Positions 34,736 to 48,807 of a stretch of 64,000 nucleotides of DNA are shown here, in pieces. The translations under genes and the position numbers were made by a program. Numbering within the stretch: position 1 is the first letter of the stretch; every line of letters begins with the position of its first letter. Location of the stretch: the NCBI GenBank assembly GCA_009741485.1, contig CM019214.1, positions 4,388,980 through 4,452,979 on the forward strand. The letters are read 5' to 3'. This stretch comes from Malurus cyaneus samueli (lineage: Eukaryota; Chordata; Aves; Passeriformes; Maluridae). The notes beneath the pieces are model-generated. The model was not told the DNA's origin. It made no database searches and worked only from the letters and a program-made list of their open reading frames with translations.

Positions 34736-37700
34736 CTCAGGAAGTATAATGCATGCAATGTAATCACTAAAAATGAAAGTTTTCAACTCACAAAATAATT
34801 TCTTTAAAATTGTTACAGATTTAACTACTCACATGCACTTTCTGCAATCCTCTAATCTGCAAATGTTGTTAAAAAATCTACAAGCTAAAAAACACTCCTT
34901 GGAGGAACTGTGGATTTTGACTTGACAAAAAAAAAAAACAAAAAGTTATAAAACACTATTATATTCATGTCTATACTTCAGTCAGTGCTGTTCTTCTCTC
35001 TGGACAGGTACTACTGTCACTCTTTTGTTCATCCTGACATTTTTGAATGAAAACAGCCATCAAAATCAGTGGAATTAAGCTCTAATGGAAATGTGAAACA
35101 CCTTAGACAGTGGACAGCTACTTGCCCTATGCTATGGCAGGACTTTGTATTAAAAAACAAACCAAAGTAGAGTTTCAAGTTACTTATAAAGATTATTCAT
35201 CCATAATAACCCAATCTTTGAGTACTGTTTAGATCCTACAGCACTAAGAATAATTCACAATTAAAGTAATCCATCTTTAAAACAAACAACGGAACCTCTG
35301 ATTTTTATAAATCATATTGGTAGACACCACACCAGCAACCATCTGCAAGCTGTTCTTATTTGTGAACCAATTTTGAAATCTTTTTGGAATTTCTATACAG
35401 GAAGAAAAACCCAACTTTTAAGGATATTGCATATACTGCATGGATAAGAACAGATACAGAGTTATTAATTAAAGACATCTGATACAAGTTGTGAAGCTCT
35501 TTTCTAACCATATTTTTTTAGGAGAATGAAAACCAAAAAGCATGGCTGAAGTAAATTGTATAGACATTATTTGCTAGGAGGGTATCTTAGGAAGAAAACT
35601 GCCTAAATATGCACACAACTTTCATTCTCGAATCACAATATTACTTAAAAGTATTTATATGAGTATGCAACAAAACTCATTGGGTGAAGTCAAAGCAAAT
35701 ACATAGAGTAATTTCCTGAATAAAATTTCAACAAAATCACAATGTAGTAGTGCATCCCTCTTCCTCCTCCAGCTGCCAATATCTCACGAATACTGTGGCC
35801 TCAGCCTTGAAGCTTCATCAAAATTAATTATCTGCTTCCCAGAACTCATGTGGGTTAAAGAGTCCTTGTTTTTTTACTGAACAAGTCTTGGAGATCTTAT
35901 TTTTCCTTCCTAACCTAAGAAATAACTACCTGTGTGGAACAACACTTTTGTTACCCAGTTTTTAAAGAAAGTTATTGACCAAAATGGTGGCCAAGATGCA
36001 AAAGTTACTATGACTAAAGCCAATTCCCTGTGGACCCAATAATGACTAGCCACAGGACCCTTTAGTTCTGGAGCACAGCAGGAGGGATCTTGAGTGGATC
36101 CCTCCCAGAACGAACTCTCAAGATTTGCTTGTATTTGGCGGGAATGCCAAATCAACATCAATGAAAATCACACCAGAAATGTAGATGCGTTAATAACACT
36201 GGGGCACACGTTGTAGCTGGGGAATTAGCAGGCAGTCATCTCACAGACGTCTGAACAATGGTCAGCAGCCTTCTGCCATGTAACTACATCCTGGTTGATC
36301 TCTTATGACTGATGTAGAAAATAAAAAATGTCTGACACCATCATGTTTTTCCGAGATATTTTATTCTTTGCTCTCTGTTGCACTAGATGATATTATCGCT
36401 AGATGAAAAGGAATTTTATTCTCTAATGCACTCAGCGATCTGCTGGGTGGGAAGCCCCTGAGGAGACCCAAGGACTCTGAAGATTAAATTTTTAAAAGTG
36501 TAGTAAGTGACATAAAAATCGGTCTGAGACCATCAGAAGCCTTGGAAAAATAAGGTATTACCTGCAAAATGTACTTGAATTAATCCAGAATTTAAACCAT
36601 GACTTGTTTTAAGCCCCTTTCAAGGTGAAGTAGGGACAAAAATCTTCCGTTAACTGCTACCATTTGTACTAAAGAGGAGAAAGATTAATTCTGTGTTAGC
36701 AAAATTCTCAAACGTTCTATTATTCACAAAGATGCTTCGAGATTTCAGAAAGATTGGCAGCTTAAAGAAGTTACATGAACATTAGGTGTCATTCCGACAT
36801 CTTATTACATTATGTTCCTTCCTTCAGAAACTGCCTGTCCTGCTGTAAAGATAAAGAATGTGGCTCTAGACTTTTTAGAGCGTTTTAAACTGAAAGATAT
36901 TAAATCTTAAAGAAACATTTTTTCACGTAAAGCAAATTTTAATCTGAGTACTCTTCTCATTTTGACACTCTCTTGAGAATTACACGAGTCTCAGAAAATC
37001 ACACACATATTCACTCTCTCTAATAGGCTCTATCACATAAGAATGAAATCACTGCTTATTCTTTCGGTTCCTCCAACTTTCTCATTAGAAAAATCTATTT
37101 ATGTATCTTTGTATTTCAAAATTATACTGTCAAAATGTTAAATGATAAAATGTTTTTCTATAATCAAGATTATGTTTTCTCAACAGATCACTGCAACAGA
37201 ATAGTTCAGTTATTTCTGTAATAAAACTTAAAAGATAAAATGGTCGCTGCTTGTTATTATAATGTAACAATTTCCGTGTCAAATGAGACACCCTCCATTT
37301 TATTAAGTATTTTAAAATAACTTTGTAAATGAATCTTGGTAAGAAAAGAATTTTTTTTTTTCTGTTTGTCTGAAATCCACAGGTTGGCCTATGAAATCCT
37401 GAAAAATGCAGGTGTTGCTTGCTCAGTTGAGACAGTTAGTTTTTTTAGTACCTGATTTTCTCAGTGGTTCCTTTGTACTGCATATGTTTCCACCTGGATG
37501 AATTGACCTGTCCTTGCAACTGCAGTTTTGAGATGCAGCAGATTATTAGGTCATTAAAATCAATGGAGCTTAGGCAACGTATATGCTGAGAGGAAAAAAA
37601 GCCAGAGCCAGGCAGTATTGATGCAAGTACATTCATTACAAAAGGAAGGAAATGTTGGAACTATTGACAGGAAGTGGATAAAGAAAATGAATCTCTTCAA

Positions 37701-38894
37701 CTACTCTACTAGGTACAGCGGGTACAAATAAATACTGAAAGAGACAAAGAACTTGCTGGCACTAAGCAAAAGTTGCACTTGGTTTCTAAGGTGTAAAGTT
37801 GCTTTGAAACAAACCGAAGACATGAAAAAAAAATAAAAAAAAAAAACAAAACCTGTAATTATTGGCTTGTGGAAAGAGATGAAGACTAGGACTGTGAGAA
37901 CAGGTAAGACAGCATAAGACTGAAGAAACAGGAATCAAGGCTGCCAGCTGCCCTAATGATCAACTCTCTAACCAGTTAAAAACTGTTTAAATTTGCATAA
38001 GTGGCCAAGTGAGCCAGTCTTCACAAAAAAGATTTTCTCCCTTAGCCTGCTCTTCAACACACCTGTACTAGCAAAAATATCAGATCAGGTTTTGCTTAGT
38101 AGCTGCTTGGCACAAAGATACCAATTTACAGCTTTTATAAAGTCTCAGGGAAAATCTGCAGCCTTCATTATTTAAGGGTTTTAATTTTGTTGAGTTTTCC
38201 TGCTTATAACTGCATTGCTGTTTGTAGCATCATGATGACAAGACAGTAGTAATTGCCTCTCAGAAAGCACTTCCAATTAAAGGGTGTGGATGTGTAAATC
38301 AACTGAATGGAATTAGTTTCATCATAAACCTACAAAATTATGATTTTTTTTTTTTTCTGTTGAAGGGTTGTTAACCCAGCATTCTTCAACGTCCTTTTCT
38401 GATGCAAGATGGGGCATATTTTAAGAGAAGTGTATTCAGGTCTGTATGTAGACTGTTGGATCATTTGTCCTCTACATAATACAGAAATAAGAATACTCTC
38501 TACATAAAAAAGGTGACATTTTTACCCCAGGATAAGTTTCAGTATGACTAATGACCTTCACAGAAGTCTCAATAGTAATCATAACAGGGTCCTGATGAGG
38601 TTATCACAGTCAAGAAGCCTGGGGCCTTCTCTCAGGGTGCCAACCAACAGGTAATCCAGACAGAAAATTCAGTTTATTGAGAATTTCCATATGTTTTGCA
38701 CTGCACATCCACACACAAAAAAGAAAAGGGATTTTATCCACTGATGATGATCAGACCACCTTAAAATTTGAATTGTATCACAGTAATTAATTCATACATA
38801 AAAAAAAAAACAAACCCTAAAGATGGAATAGATAGTGGTCATGTTTATTTATTTTAACTTTTAAAATGTAAATTCTAAAGTAAAGACTAAAGTA

Positions 38895-38926
38895 GCATCC
38901 CTTCTAGCCTAAACCATTCTATGAAA
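38895..38926 (+). mobile_element. CR1 3' tip
   Basis: 'cccttctagcctaaaccatt' followed by 'ctatga' is the terminal CR1 sequence. Only ~30 bases are recognisable. The mirror copy is at 61,296-61,323. Confidence 0.45.
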
Positions 38927-41900
38927 TGCCCTATATTCTAAATTGTTTTCTCAGAATCTCAATGTGGAGGAAAAATTATTAAATGCATAAACAGAAAACC
39001 TGAATGGAGACAGGCAAATTAAGTCTCAGCCAAGAGAAATGCAAATACAGTGTCCAAAACTCTACTGAATTATTTCTTTAGCATGCCATACAGGAGACTG
39101 AGACAGAAATAAAGACTGAACTCTCTTTCTCTCTGGCAACAGAAAAATTCAAGAAAAAATAAATCAAAAGGTGTCCTGCTAAAATACAAATGGAGATTTC
39201 AAAATTAAGATTACAGACAGGCAGGTCAAGAGTAAAAAGTAAAAAAAAAAAAAGCAAGAAAAATCTAAGTTCTTTTTTTTTTTTTTTTTTTTTCATTTCA
39301 CATTTACTTCACTGTGTATTCACTGCTGTATAGTTAAAAAAACTAATAAAATGTATATATGTGGTTCCATCATTCTGGAAGAAAAAGAAACCTTCTCTCT
39401 CAGGATCCTGTTCAGTTGCTATCACTTCTTTCTTTTTTTTTTCCCCTATTCTCTCTCTCTTCTATTACTCCTGCAGCAAAAATCTTGTATTCCCATTGCC
39501 ATACAAAAATCTCACTCTTCTCAATAGAATTTTTCACCTTCAAAAACTTTTCTAATACATCACCTAGTGCAGTATCTAAATGTCTTCAAAAGCATCAACA
39601 CCCACAGAATTAACATACAAGACATCTCTTGGATAAATTTTTCTTTTGAGAAATAAAGATTTGGGGCAAGAGGCAATTAGTGGACATAGTTCTGTGAAGT
39701 TAAGGTGAGATCCTGGAGATCTAGAGCCATTCAACAACATTATGTGCTGTTGGAGTTGGAAGGAATTATTAAAATAGGTGGTTTTGCAAAGTCATCTAAA
39801 ATCTTAGATGCGACATTTGTTTGAATAGGCTGAATATCCCATTCATGGCTCTATACAGTTTGTCCATATTGCATTTAAACTCTCCCTAATATATTTCAGC
39901 TTCTATTAAAGAGACTCTCCTTCTTCAATGGAAACCACTGCAATAAATGTATTTTCAATTTAAAATTAAAAACTAACCAAGGCTGTTACAGAAGAAGCTC
40001 AAGTGATTTAATTTTTTTTTTTAAATAATTCTGTAGGTAACTCTTTGCTTTGTAGCACATGTCTGAATAATAACTCAAAGCTGATCACTCAAAATGATAA
40101 CCAATCATCTCACAATGGGGTTTTTTCTCTTTCCTGAATGCAAGCTTCAAGTTTATAAATTGGATATTATATAGAAAATATTAAATATTTCCAAAAGATA
40201 AGAATAGAACTACCAAGAAGTCCTCTAGAATACTGAAAGCTGTATAGAAATCTTTTCTAATGCTTACAGGAACAGCAACTGGATGGAAGAACAGATAAAA
40301 ATCATGCAGACTTTTTAAATAAAAAGATGCCAACTACAGTCCAGGAAATTTCTGAGCCACAAATCAGTGGCAAGTGAGTGAGTGAGAACATTGTTCTGCA
40401 GTCAGACACAATTACTTGAGGAAGGCATAAACAGTGACTTACAAGTTTCTAAATTTTCATTACAGAGACAATAATACAGTAAAATAATACAGTACGACTA
40501 ATATGTAGTTTTGTAGCTGCCGAATTCCTAACAGACTGAAATTTCAGTTTAAAAAATTTACTTACTGAACTGTTTGAAGCTATTCTCTCTACCTTTACTG
40601 TGTCTTTTCTCAATATTTGTTTTCATTTCCTCTTCCCCCTTTCCTGTTGAGACCCAGCAAAAGCTATTCTTACTTCTGGAATTGCATACATATGAGAGTA
40701 ATATTTGATTTATAATACATTATTCTAGAAACAGATTAACTGTTTAAGGTCTTCAAATAGATTACCAGAATGTTGAAATAGAATCCCCATATATTTCATC
40801 AAATATTTTGCTTGATATGTTTTTGCAGCAGTAAAGAATTACAGGTTCTTTACAGCTTAATTTTGTCAAGCAATATATCCTTCCACTATCATATAATGCA
40901 CTCATATTCACTAAAATATCATAGATATGACTAAGCTGTAGGTGTAAATACCATATTCATTGTAGTAGCCATCCTGCAATATTCAACGAAAACGGGGGGA
41001 AAAGCCAGGAACAAGGCCATACATGAAGAAAAGTTAAAACTGGGAAAATTAGGAGGCTGAACATGAATGAGTTGTTGAAACTTAGCTTAAGCCATCACTG
41101 AAGAAGAGAATGATTTTGAGACTGAATTTAAAAGGGACAGAGAACAGAAAATCTAGAGGTAGCAAAAGACAGCGTGCATAACAGAGAAGCATTTCCTTGG
41201 TGACACAGAGATGATTCATGAGCCAGAGTATTAAGAGTGTGAATAGGAATAAAATGAGAAATAATTAAGGCAATTTTTAAGACCAGAGATACTGGACAGA
41301 AACAATGTATTCTGGAAGAGGGTCAATTATAAATAGACTAAGGACACTTTTAAAAATTTATATACTGAACATAATGACATTGAGAGTCTGGAGTAACATA
41401 AAACACATACTTTGCTGTGGATTTCTACTTATTAATTTTGTAAATTCAAATGGGAAACCTACACAACCATGTAACCATTTATTGTGATCACATCTCAATA
41501 CTTTCAGAATGGAAAAAATTATGTAGAACCTTTATTTTTTGATCTACTGTTAAATTCAAAGTCAACAAGTTGTCCTAGTTAAAAATCTCAGCACAGGAAC
41601 ATTGGACTTCCCCTAAAACACACATAAACAAAAAAAAAAAAAGCTCTTTCCTTAGTCCAATACAGAAAGGAAAAACCAATTAGTAACAATAGTGTCACTC
41701 TCTTTTTACATGTCTAGCACTCAACAATGAAGTTCATTTGTTAAGTGTATGACAACGGCTGTGCTGAAGAGAAAATCACTCAGCACAAAGACAAAAATTT
41801 GGGAGGCACAGGAATGTGCCACCTTTATTAATCCTGTAGAGACGTCAAATGCTTTTCATCTCATCCTTCCTTTGCCTCACTGATGCCTTTGACTTGCACC

Positions 41901-42593
41901 TGAAGTGCTGCTCTCCATTTGTGATGCTCCTGACACATCGTGTTGCATGATGGGTTTATTATTTTATAAAAGAATTTTAGAACTCCTTTTCTCTGCTCTC
42001 TCTTCCTCATCCCCTTCACCCTTTTTGATTTATTTTTGTGTTTGTTTCTGAGAGACAATAGAATTATTTTTAAATTCTGTTGTTGTTCTCCAGAGCAAAG
42101 TGTTAGAATACAACAGAGAAAATCACTATTTAGACTTGCTTTATTTTTGCAAAAAAATATGAAGCAAAATTGATATGTGTTCTCCACACAAAAGCATAAA
42201 CACTTCAAACTGAGGCAGAACACGTCCAGAAAAGAAAGTAGGAAAATATATTTACATACTCTGGAGTGAAGAAATATCAACCTTAGTACGTAAGATTTGC
42301 AATTCAGAAGCTGACACAACAATATATTGGGACAACCGTCATAAGTCAATTGTCATTTTGTTCAAACAAAGATAAAAGCCTTTTGTAGAGCTGCAAATAT
42401 TTTATGTTAGGCAGGATGCAAATACCAAAGAGAGAAACAAAATCTGGAAAGATTACAGTAGAAATAAAAAGTAGAAATATGAACCTGGAAACTGCCTGCA
42501 TAAACATTAGACAGATTCATTAATGTTTCACTCTAATGACATCACTATCAACAACTAAAATTCCTTTCATTTTTAAAGAATTATTAATTCATA

Positions 42594-42613
42594 ATATATA
42601 TATATATATATAT
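42594..42613. repeat. AT dinucleotide microsatellite
   Basis: Ten AT units. The partner at 57,504-57,523 in the right arm has the same number of units. Confidence 0.95.
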
Positions 42614-43171
42614 GTAAGTCCTTTGCAACAGCGAAACGAAGTTTAACCAAAACAAATCCTTTCTGTCCAAAAAATATTATTCCATAATTTTGATATTTTT
42701 GAAGTTCTTATTTTTGCTACATGCTATTATGCTTTCAGGTTTGGAATTTCTAAATAAAGGCCTGAACATCTAAAAAATTATTTGTTACCCTCCCCACATA
42801 TTATTGTTTTAAGAGCTATTATTTCTTCTTCTTCCTTCGTTAACTGATCACCACAGTCTAACACACGTGTTATATATTCCTTAGATTACTTATAATTTTA
42901 GAAAACTAAAGCAAAATACTTTAATCTACTCTATATAGAGACACATTGCTGTAGGAAATAAACATGGAAAACTATGAATATTTTCTTTTCTCTGCATTGA
43001 TCTGAGATGTGTTCAAGCCACCAAATTAAAACACTGCAATATCTTGAGAAAAAGAGTCTTCTACACAAGCATTAAATACAGAGCTTCTATGCATCAAAAA
43101 TCAATGGGGGAGAAAGAAAGCAGGAATTCATGATCAGTGGAGATAAGCAAATCCTGCCTTTCCAAAGGTCA

Positions 43172-43311
43172 CTGATTCAGATAAACACACAGTTCACACA
43201 AATGTGAACTAACAAACAATCCATGGCATTTCCTACTGGCCCTGAAACATACATTCTTATGCTATTGTGCTATTTAAATGCAAAAGAAAAAAAAAAAAAA
43301 AAAAAAAGTTA
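43172..43311 (+). other. ~140-bp insertion with poly(A), present only in the left arm
   Basis: In the right arm 'cctttccaaaggtca' leads directly into 'tctgctgtctca' (complement of about 56,920-56,955). In the left arm ~140 bases intervene, ending in 21 A (43,287-43,307) before the shared sequence resumes at 'tgctgtctca'. It contains a small inverted repeat 'agttcacacaaatgtgaact'. It is either an insertion in this copy or a deletion in the other. Confidence 0.75.
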
Positions 43312-45769
43312 TTGCTGTCTCAAGCGTGATTGGCAAAAGGACATTCAGGAAGCAGAAACTCACTGTGCTCTGCAGGGGATGTAATTAACTGCTCTTCATC
43401 TCCTCAAATCCAAGACCACTGGTTAAGCACAAAAATATTTTAGATTTTACCATGAAGAGTATATATGCACCTGGGCACAAAGGTTTCTCCACCAAAGTCT
43501 TGACACTTTCTAAAAGAGTAAAAAAATAAGCTATTCCTCAAATTTAGAGCTACTTGGGCACAGGCATTTTAAGGGCACAATGCATTCCTGCACATATTTC
43601 TTGAAGCTCTTCATTAAAATCCTCTTCATGTTATTTAGCAATAGAATTCAGCCATGTGATGGAGGAGACAGGAGAGGAAATTTAGTTAATTATACAAAAA
43701 GTTTTAAAAAAAAAAGTAATATAAAAGTAATTAAAAACTCAAGGAAAGCAAGTATGTAAACTAATGTTTCACCATATTCAAATGTATTAACAACACACGG
43801 TAATCCTCTGAAAGCCATTATATTGTTAATTAATGTATCAATCTAACTGCACAGAAAATCAAGAAGAAGAAGAAACTGCCGGTTCAAGGAGCTCTCTTGT
43901 CATGAGACCACAAAGAGAAGAGGAGGCTCTGAACTAACTTTTTCTCCTATTCCTGAGCACATAAAAAAAGTGCTGCTGCTGCTACATCAACATTGCAGGT
44001 TTTTTTGGTAGCTTTGGGGTTTTTTCTGGTGTAGTGATAATTTTCATCTGAACGCACAAAAATATGATTCATATAAAAACAGAAAGCTAATCTTTGCTGG
44101 CTTTTAGTTTATTAATGTCAAATCTAGATAAATTAATCAGTTATAAAATTCTTAATAATCTTAATAAAAAGTTTCAAAAAGTAATACTATCTGAATTACG
44201 AAGTAAAAGTTCATCATATATTGAGAACTTCACCTCTATACAGAGTGAGCAAAATTCTAACAACACTATTTAGAATGATGCTATTTCATCTCTAGAAAAA
44301 ATACTTTAAACTGCTTTTGTGTGCTTAAAGCTGTCCTGGATTTGAGAAAGTTTTTCAAAAGATGAGTTTTTATCTTTTTTTTGCATTTCAAATTAACTAG
44401 GTGTAATGAAAGAGGTGCAAAGAGTAATTGCTTGCTTTCTCAGTCTCAGACTAATTCACTCTTTGTGTGTGCATAAAGTGAAAGGCCTCTCTTAAGTGTC
44501 TTGAAATAGAGATGCATAATGACTTTAATTGCACAAATCTTCAAATTACTTCAATTTCAAGCCTCAGACTATGAAAAAAATGAACACTGGTCTGTTACCA
44601 GTAAGATTTTCGTTAACATTGTGTTCCTACACTTTATCCACCCTTCCTTGCATCAAAGCCCCTGCTGTACGAGCAATTCTGCACTGTTGCCTAATCCACA
44701 GGCCGAGAGGGATAAATTTCTAAGTAACACATTATGGACATTTTAAAATTACGAAATGAATTATATCCTTATTTGCTGCTTCTACATCCATCCTTAACAT
44801 CCTGCACATACTTCATGTTCAAGAGACTCAGTGGCACAAAATTTCTTAAAAGACCATTTAATATTATACATACTTTACATCTTATTGAAGGCCTTAGCCA
44901 GTTAATCACCACGAAACAGGTTTTCTTTCAAAAGCAGAGAGGTCAAAAAATACTCAAACCTAGATTCAGTGTGTTTTTTCAAGTGAAATCCTCCACTCAA
45001 TTAACAGTCTTAATTTGCAGTAAATTTCATACAGGTTAGAACTTGCTTTTTGATCTACTTTTTTTAAAAAAAAAGAAATATGTATCTCTGTTCAGCTTTT
45101 CAACTTGAATTAAGAGACTCTTGGTAAGTTGAGCTCTTAAAAAACAATCCAAATGGAACTTAAAATAGCACTGAGGCAGTTAAAAGCACCTAAAAGTAAC
45201 CTATAAAAATAGTCAAGTAAAAGGGTGTTATTGAAAATTGTACAGTTGTGTGCATTGATCAAATAATATATTCATCACAATAATTTATCAGGAAATGACT
45301 GGTTATAAATCCTGTTTCTAATAGTAAAAAAACCCAAAAAACAACTAAAACTTTCCCACTTTAATACAGTGCAAACCAGTTCACTCACTAGAAACAGTTT
45401 TGTTCTACATATTTCCAACCAGTTTAGGTTATTTAGGATCATGAGATTTTTATCAATTTATTCAGAGTTACTAGATTAAATCAGAATATATTTTCTGATA
45501 TTAGATTCACTTTTCTAGGAACTTTACTCTCGAATAACATATTACCCTTTCTTATTAGTCAGCAAGGAGCACACTAATAGTGACATGGGAAATTCACTTT
45601 TGTATTTCAGTGTTCCTTTGTTTAAACAAGCTTTACAAGCTATTTTTATGTAAAAAATTCTAGTTGAAAAGTTTTACATAAAAAATACAGGTTTGTTTAA
45701 TATGTTTTAAAGGTAAATTAAATGTGATAATTAAAAAAGGAGGGAAAGTCAATCAGTACTTGCTTTGTA

Positions 45770-46300
45770 TTGAGCCTGATGATTTTTTTTTTCCTTTTTA
45801 CACTTCTGTTACCTCTATGCATCGCTGTCCCCTACCCACATGTTTGTATTCCTGAGCTGATATTCCAGCTCAGTTTAGGATTCTGCTGGCGAGAGACCAA
45901 GCATCCTGAGGAAAGGGCTCAGTGTGCCCTGTGCTATCTTAAACTTGAGCTAGTGGTGAAGCCCTCTGTCCAGAACATCTTGTGTAAACTGGCTCTGGCC
46001 TCATCTGGGGGATTCATTAGAATAGGGGGACATACTGCATTTGTTAAGTTTTTTATTATTGTGGGATATCCTAGATAGATATGCTAATTCCTGAACCTAT
46101 AAACTTGTACCCGTGCTGTACACGGGTGTGCATTTCTGCCATCAAGTTGTGCACCTGGGATCCCAAATACGAGGTAAACCTTTTTATCCCCTTAACCTGC
46201 TGTCTGTGTCATTATTAAAAACTGGCCTTTCAAGGCAACAGTATGACAAACTAAAGAATTGTCCTCAGCCATTAGAATGGAAAGAAAACAATTTCATTAG
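45770..46300 (+). mobile_element. Possible endogenous-retrovirus LTR, decayed
   Basis: This GC-richer block has features expected of an LTR read left to right: a TATAAA at 46,098-46,103, a short 'acccgtgctgtacacgggt' stem-loop just after it, an ATTAAA at 46,213-46,218, and immediately downstream a primer-binding-site-like sequence. No gag, pol or env homology follows, so it would be a solo or truncated LTR remnant. The left edge is not determined. The mirror copy is at 53,761-54,370. Alternative: an unrelated unique block. Confidence 0.35.
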
Positions 46301-46320
46301 TTGAATGCGAACAGGGGAAC
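46301..46320 (+). other. Candidate retroviral primer-binding site (tRNA-Lys-like)
   Basis: 'ttgaatgcgaacaggggaac' resembles the complement of the tRNA-Lys 3' end used by class II (ERVK-like) elements: it shares the initial TG, GC, GAACAGGG and AC with several mismatches or indels. The right-arm copy (53,739-53,760) preserves the same core. Confidence 0.3.
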
Positions 46321-46718
46321 ACTACAGGATTAGATCACTGTGGAAAAGAGTGTGGAGCACGAGGCAGCTGAAAGTCTGAAATTGCACTTCTGAGCTCCCT
46401 GTGTGAATCCGCAACTTGCTAGCCATGAGCAGTGGGACTGGTTGTAAGTTTTGCTAATAATGGTACAGATGTGGTTAGCATGCTCAAACCTCCATTACTG
46501 AAGAGGCAGAAGCAGGAACTCTCCTGGTGAGGCTGATCATGTTGTGCTTCTGCTGCTTCTGTTAGCCTGGGAAAACTGGGGTCTCCTGGTTCTGCAAAGA
46601 CCATCTGCTGATGAAAGAAGCATCCTGAAAGATTTGTGAGGAAACAGAATGGGATTGGAAATAAGGTGGAAAGGTAATGGCTAGAGAAAGTCCTGGAAGA
46701 TGGAAGATTCTGTAGATC

Positions 46719-46985
46719 AGAGAATCACGAAATATCTCAAATTGGGATGGGTTGATTCGACGTCCCTGCTCCTCACAGGACCACTAAATTAATCATGACA
46801 AAGAGCAACATCCAACTCTCTTGAACTCTTACAGGCTTGGTGCTACGACCTTCAGTGGGAGCCTGTTCCACTCACTGACCATCCTCTCATGAAGAGCCTT
46901 TCCTCATTCCAGTCTGAACTTCCCTGATGCATTCATAGCATTTCTCACGTCCTGTTGATGGTGGACAGCAAGATATGTGAGAGAG
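46719..46985 (-). mobile_element. CR1 LINE 3' fragment (left arm)
   Basis: It starts with 'cagagaatcacgaaatatct', the complement of the CR1 tip. Then 'tgctcctcacaggaccacta', 'aggcttggtgctacgacctt' and 'gagcctgttccactcactga' follow the CR1 3' region in order. The mirror copy is 53,045-53,325. Confidence 0.8.
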
Positions 46986-47239
46986 TAGCAGGGTATGACA
47001 AGAATTCTGGCAATGATGTCCAACATTTGCAAATGCAAAGCATGGCAGAGCTCAATCTAAAGTCTGGACCAGCCAAACCTCTCTTTCATGAGCTCATCTC
47101 TAGGAGAAACCAAATGAGTGAGTGTGTGAAATAAAATGATTAAAAGCTCTGATATATTGCAAACTAGGCCCACTACAATTTATCACATACTCATGAGAGT
47201 ACTAACATTTTTGACATACAAACTCTTGAAAAAGAGTCT

Positions 47240-47425
47240 CAATAAACATAAAAAAAAAAAAGAAAAATAAAAAACCAGACAAACAACAAAAAAAAAAACA
47301 ACCCTCAAAACGTATTACTGCTGCTGGGTCTCCACAAAAGCAGTGACAGGAAACAACTGTCATCTTGACAACCCTCCTGCTCAGACAAAGCCATCAATTT
47401 GCCAGACTGTTATCAAATATATAAA
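47240..47425. other. ~186-bp segment present only in the left arm
   Basis: Both arms share 'ttgaaaaagagtct'. The right arm then goes straight to 'aaacacacttgaaac', while the left arm inserts ~186 bases, beginning with an A-rich stretch (47,249-47,300) and ending near 'tataaatatat' before 'aacacactgaaac'. It is a real length difference between the copies, too large for a base-calling error. Confidence 0.7.
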
Positions 47426-48807
47426 TATATAACACACTGAAACTTGCTACATCATTTTTCAAACTGTTGAAATATGGTTCAGGAGAGCTCCCTAAGAAAA
47501 TCCAGAATACTTGCACTTAGCTTAATTTTCCATCCTGTATTTTCTTGTTCTGACCTCTGGTGGCAGATTTTTTTTGCGATTTATTATTCTTAGTCTGAAT
47601 CTTGAGGATTTACTTAGCTCTACAGGAAAGTTCCTAGCTTTCTGAATAAAGGAAGTTTTCATTTAAATGAGGACATCTATGCTAACGCCTGGGACTATCA
47701 TACTTTTTGTCCCAATTATATCCCTCATGATCTGATGACTAATGTGCAGATAATCCAGTTTTCTGAATTCTCCTGAATTGTACTTGAAAAATATGCCATA
47801 AATCTCTCCAATGTTGACACAATGGGACATTTTCTGTGATATCTTACATTAGAAATATTATCATAAAGTTAAAACTAAACTTTGTTTGGTACTTAACTGT
47901 CCTCTGATGCCTCTCCAAAGTAGGCTTTACATAAGATCAACGGGACAGTATTTAGATCACAGCTTCTAAGTAAAAGAAAGATTGGTTTAATTCAAAGGAA
48001 GCATAAATCCAATCTGTGATGTTGCACCACTAAATTCTGTGGCACAGATGAACTTGAAGAGTCCAGAAAGGAGGGTCCCACATTTTTAAATAAGTCAAAT
48101 TGTTGGCAGAAGACCAAGGGTTGCAAATTAAAGTCTAGAAACACCACTGTCAGGGCAAGTCTGCCAGAAGGATTTTTGTTGTGGGAATAAATTCAACTTA
48201 ATTTTATAAGGAGTTTTTTGTGACTTTTCAAGTTATTTATTAGAGGTATGAACTGACTGACAAAATCCCATACAGAAACTCTGTAAAACTCACATAAAAA
48301 GGCCCACAAAACACAAGCAAAACCACATTACAATACTTCTGCAAAACAAGAGTAATGACTGGATGGTTAGGAATTTCTCACAAATTAATAATGACAAGGT
48401 TGAAGCCTGAGTGAAGCCTCTAATTCTTAGGACCCAAATCAAATCTTATGTGCCAGTGAATTCTGTCCCCATTTACCCTGCTTCATCTCAAATTCTTCAG
48501 TTCAAATATACTGAAGCTTGTCAGTTTAAATGTTACAGAGTAATTCTGCACACAAGCTGTATTTCATATAATGTGGATGAAGAAAACATAACTCCAGCCA
48601 AAAGAACAAAAATCTACAATCATAGAGATCAATGTTGTTGATTATGAATAACAGATATTTTATGGCAGCCAAACTCACAGACTCACCTTTCAGACAGGAC
48701 TTGTCAAAAGTTATTTACAGGGAGTGCCAGTCTCAAAATAGACATAGATTTTGTTCATCCCCATTTTTTCAATGCTTAATTTTCAGAGCTGTTTTTTTCC
48801 AGCAGGA

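Larger units (their letters stand above)
32700..36312. other. Intron sequence left of the left arm; no gene
   Basis: No coding exon. It contains a CR1 piece and a SINE listed separately, A runs at 33,146-33,159 and 34,430-34,445, and an A/C-rich stretch at 33,295-33,350. It may belong to the left arm of the large inverted repeat too, but its partner would lie beyond base 64,000. Confidence 0.6.

Noticed and set aside
41861..42349. 162-codon minus-strand open frame, the longest in the window
   Set aside because: No start context, splice sites or domain. Its mirror copy in the right arm (about 57,770-58,260) is broken by frameshifts, so there is no sign of coding constraint.
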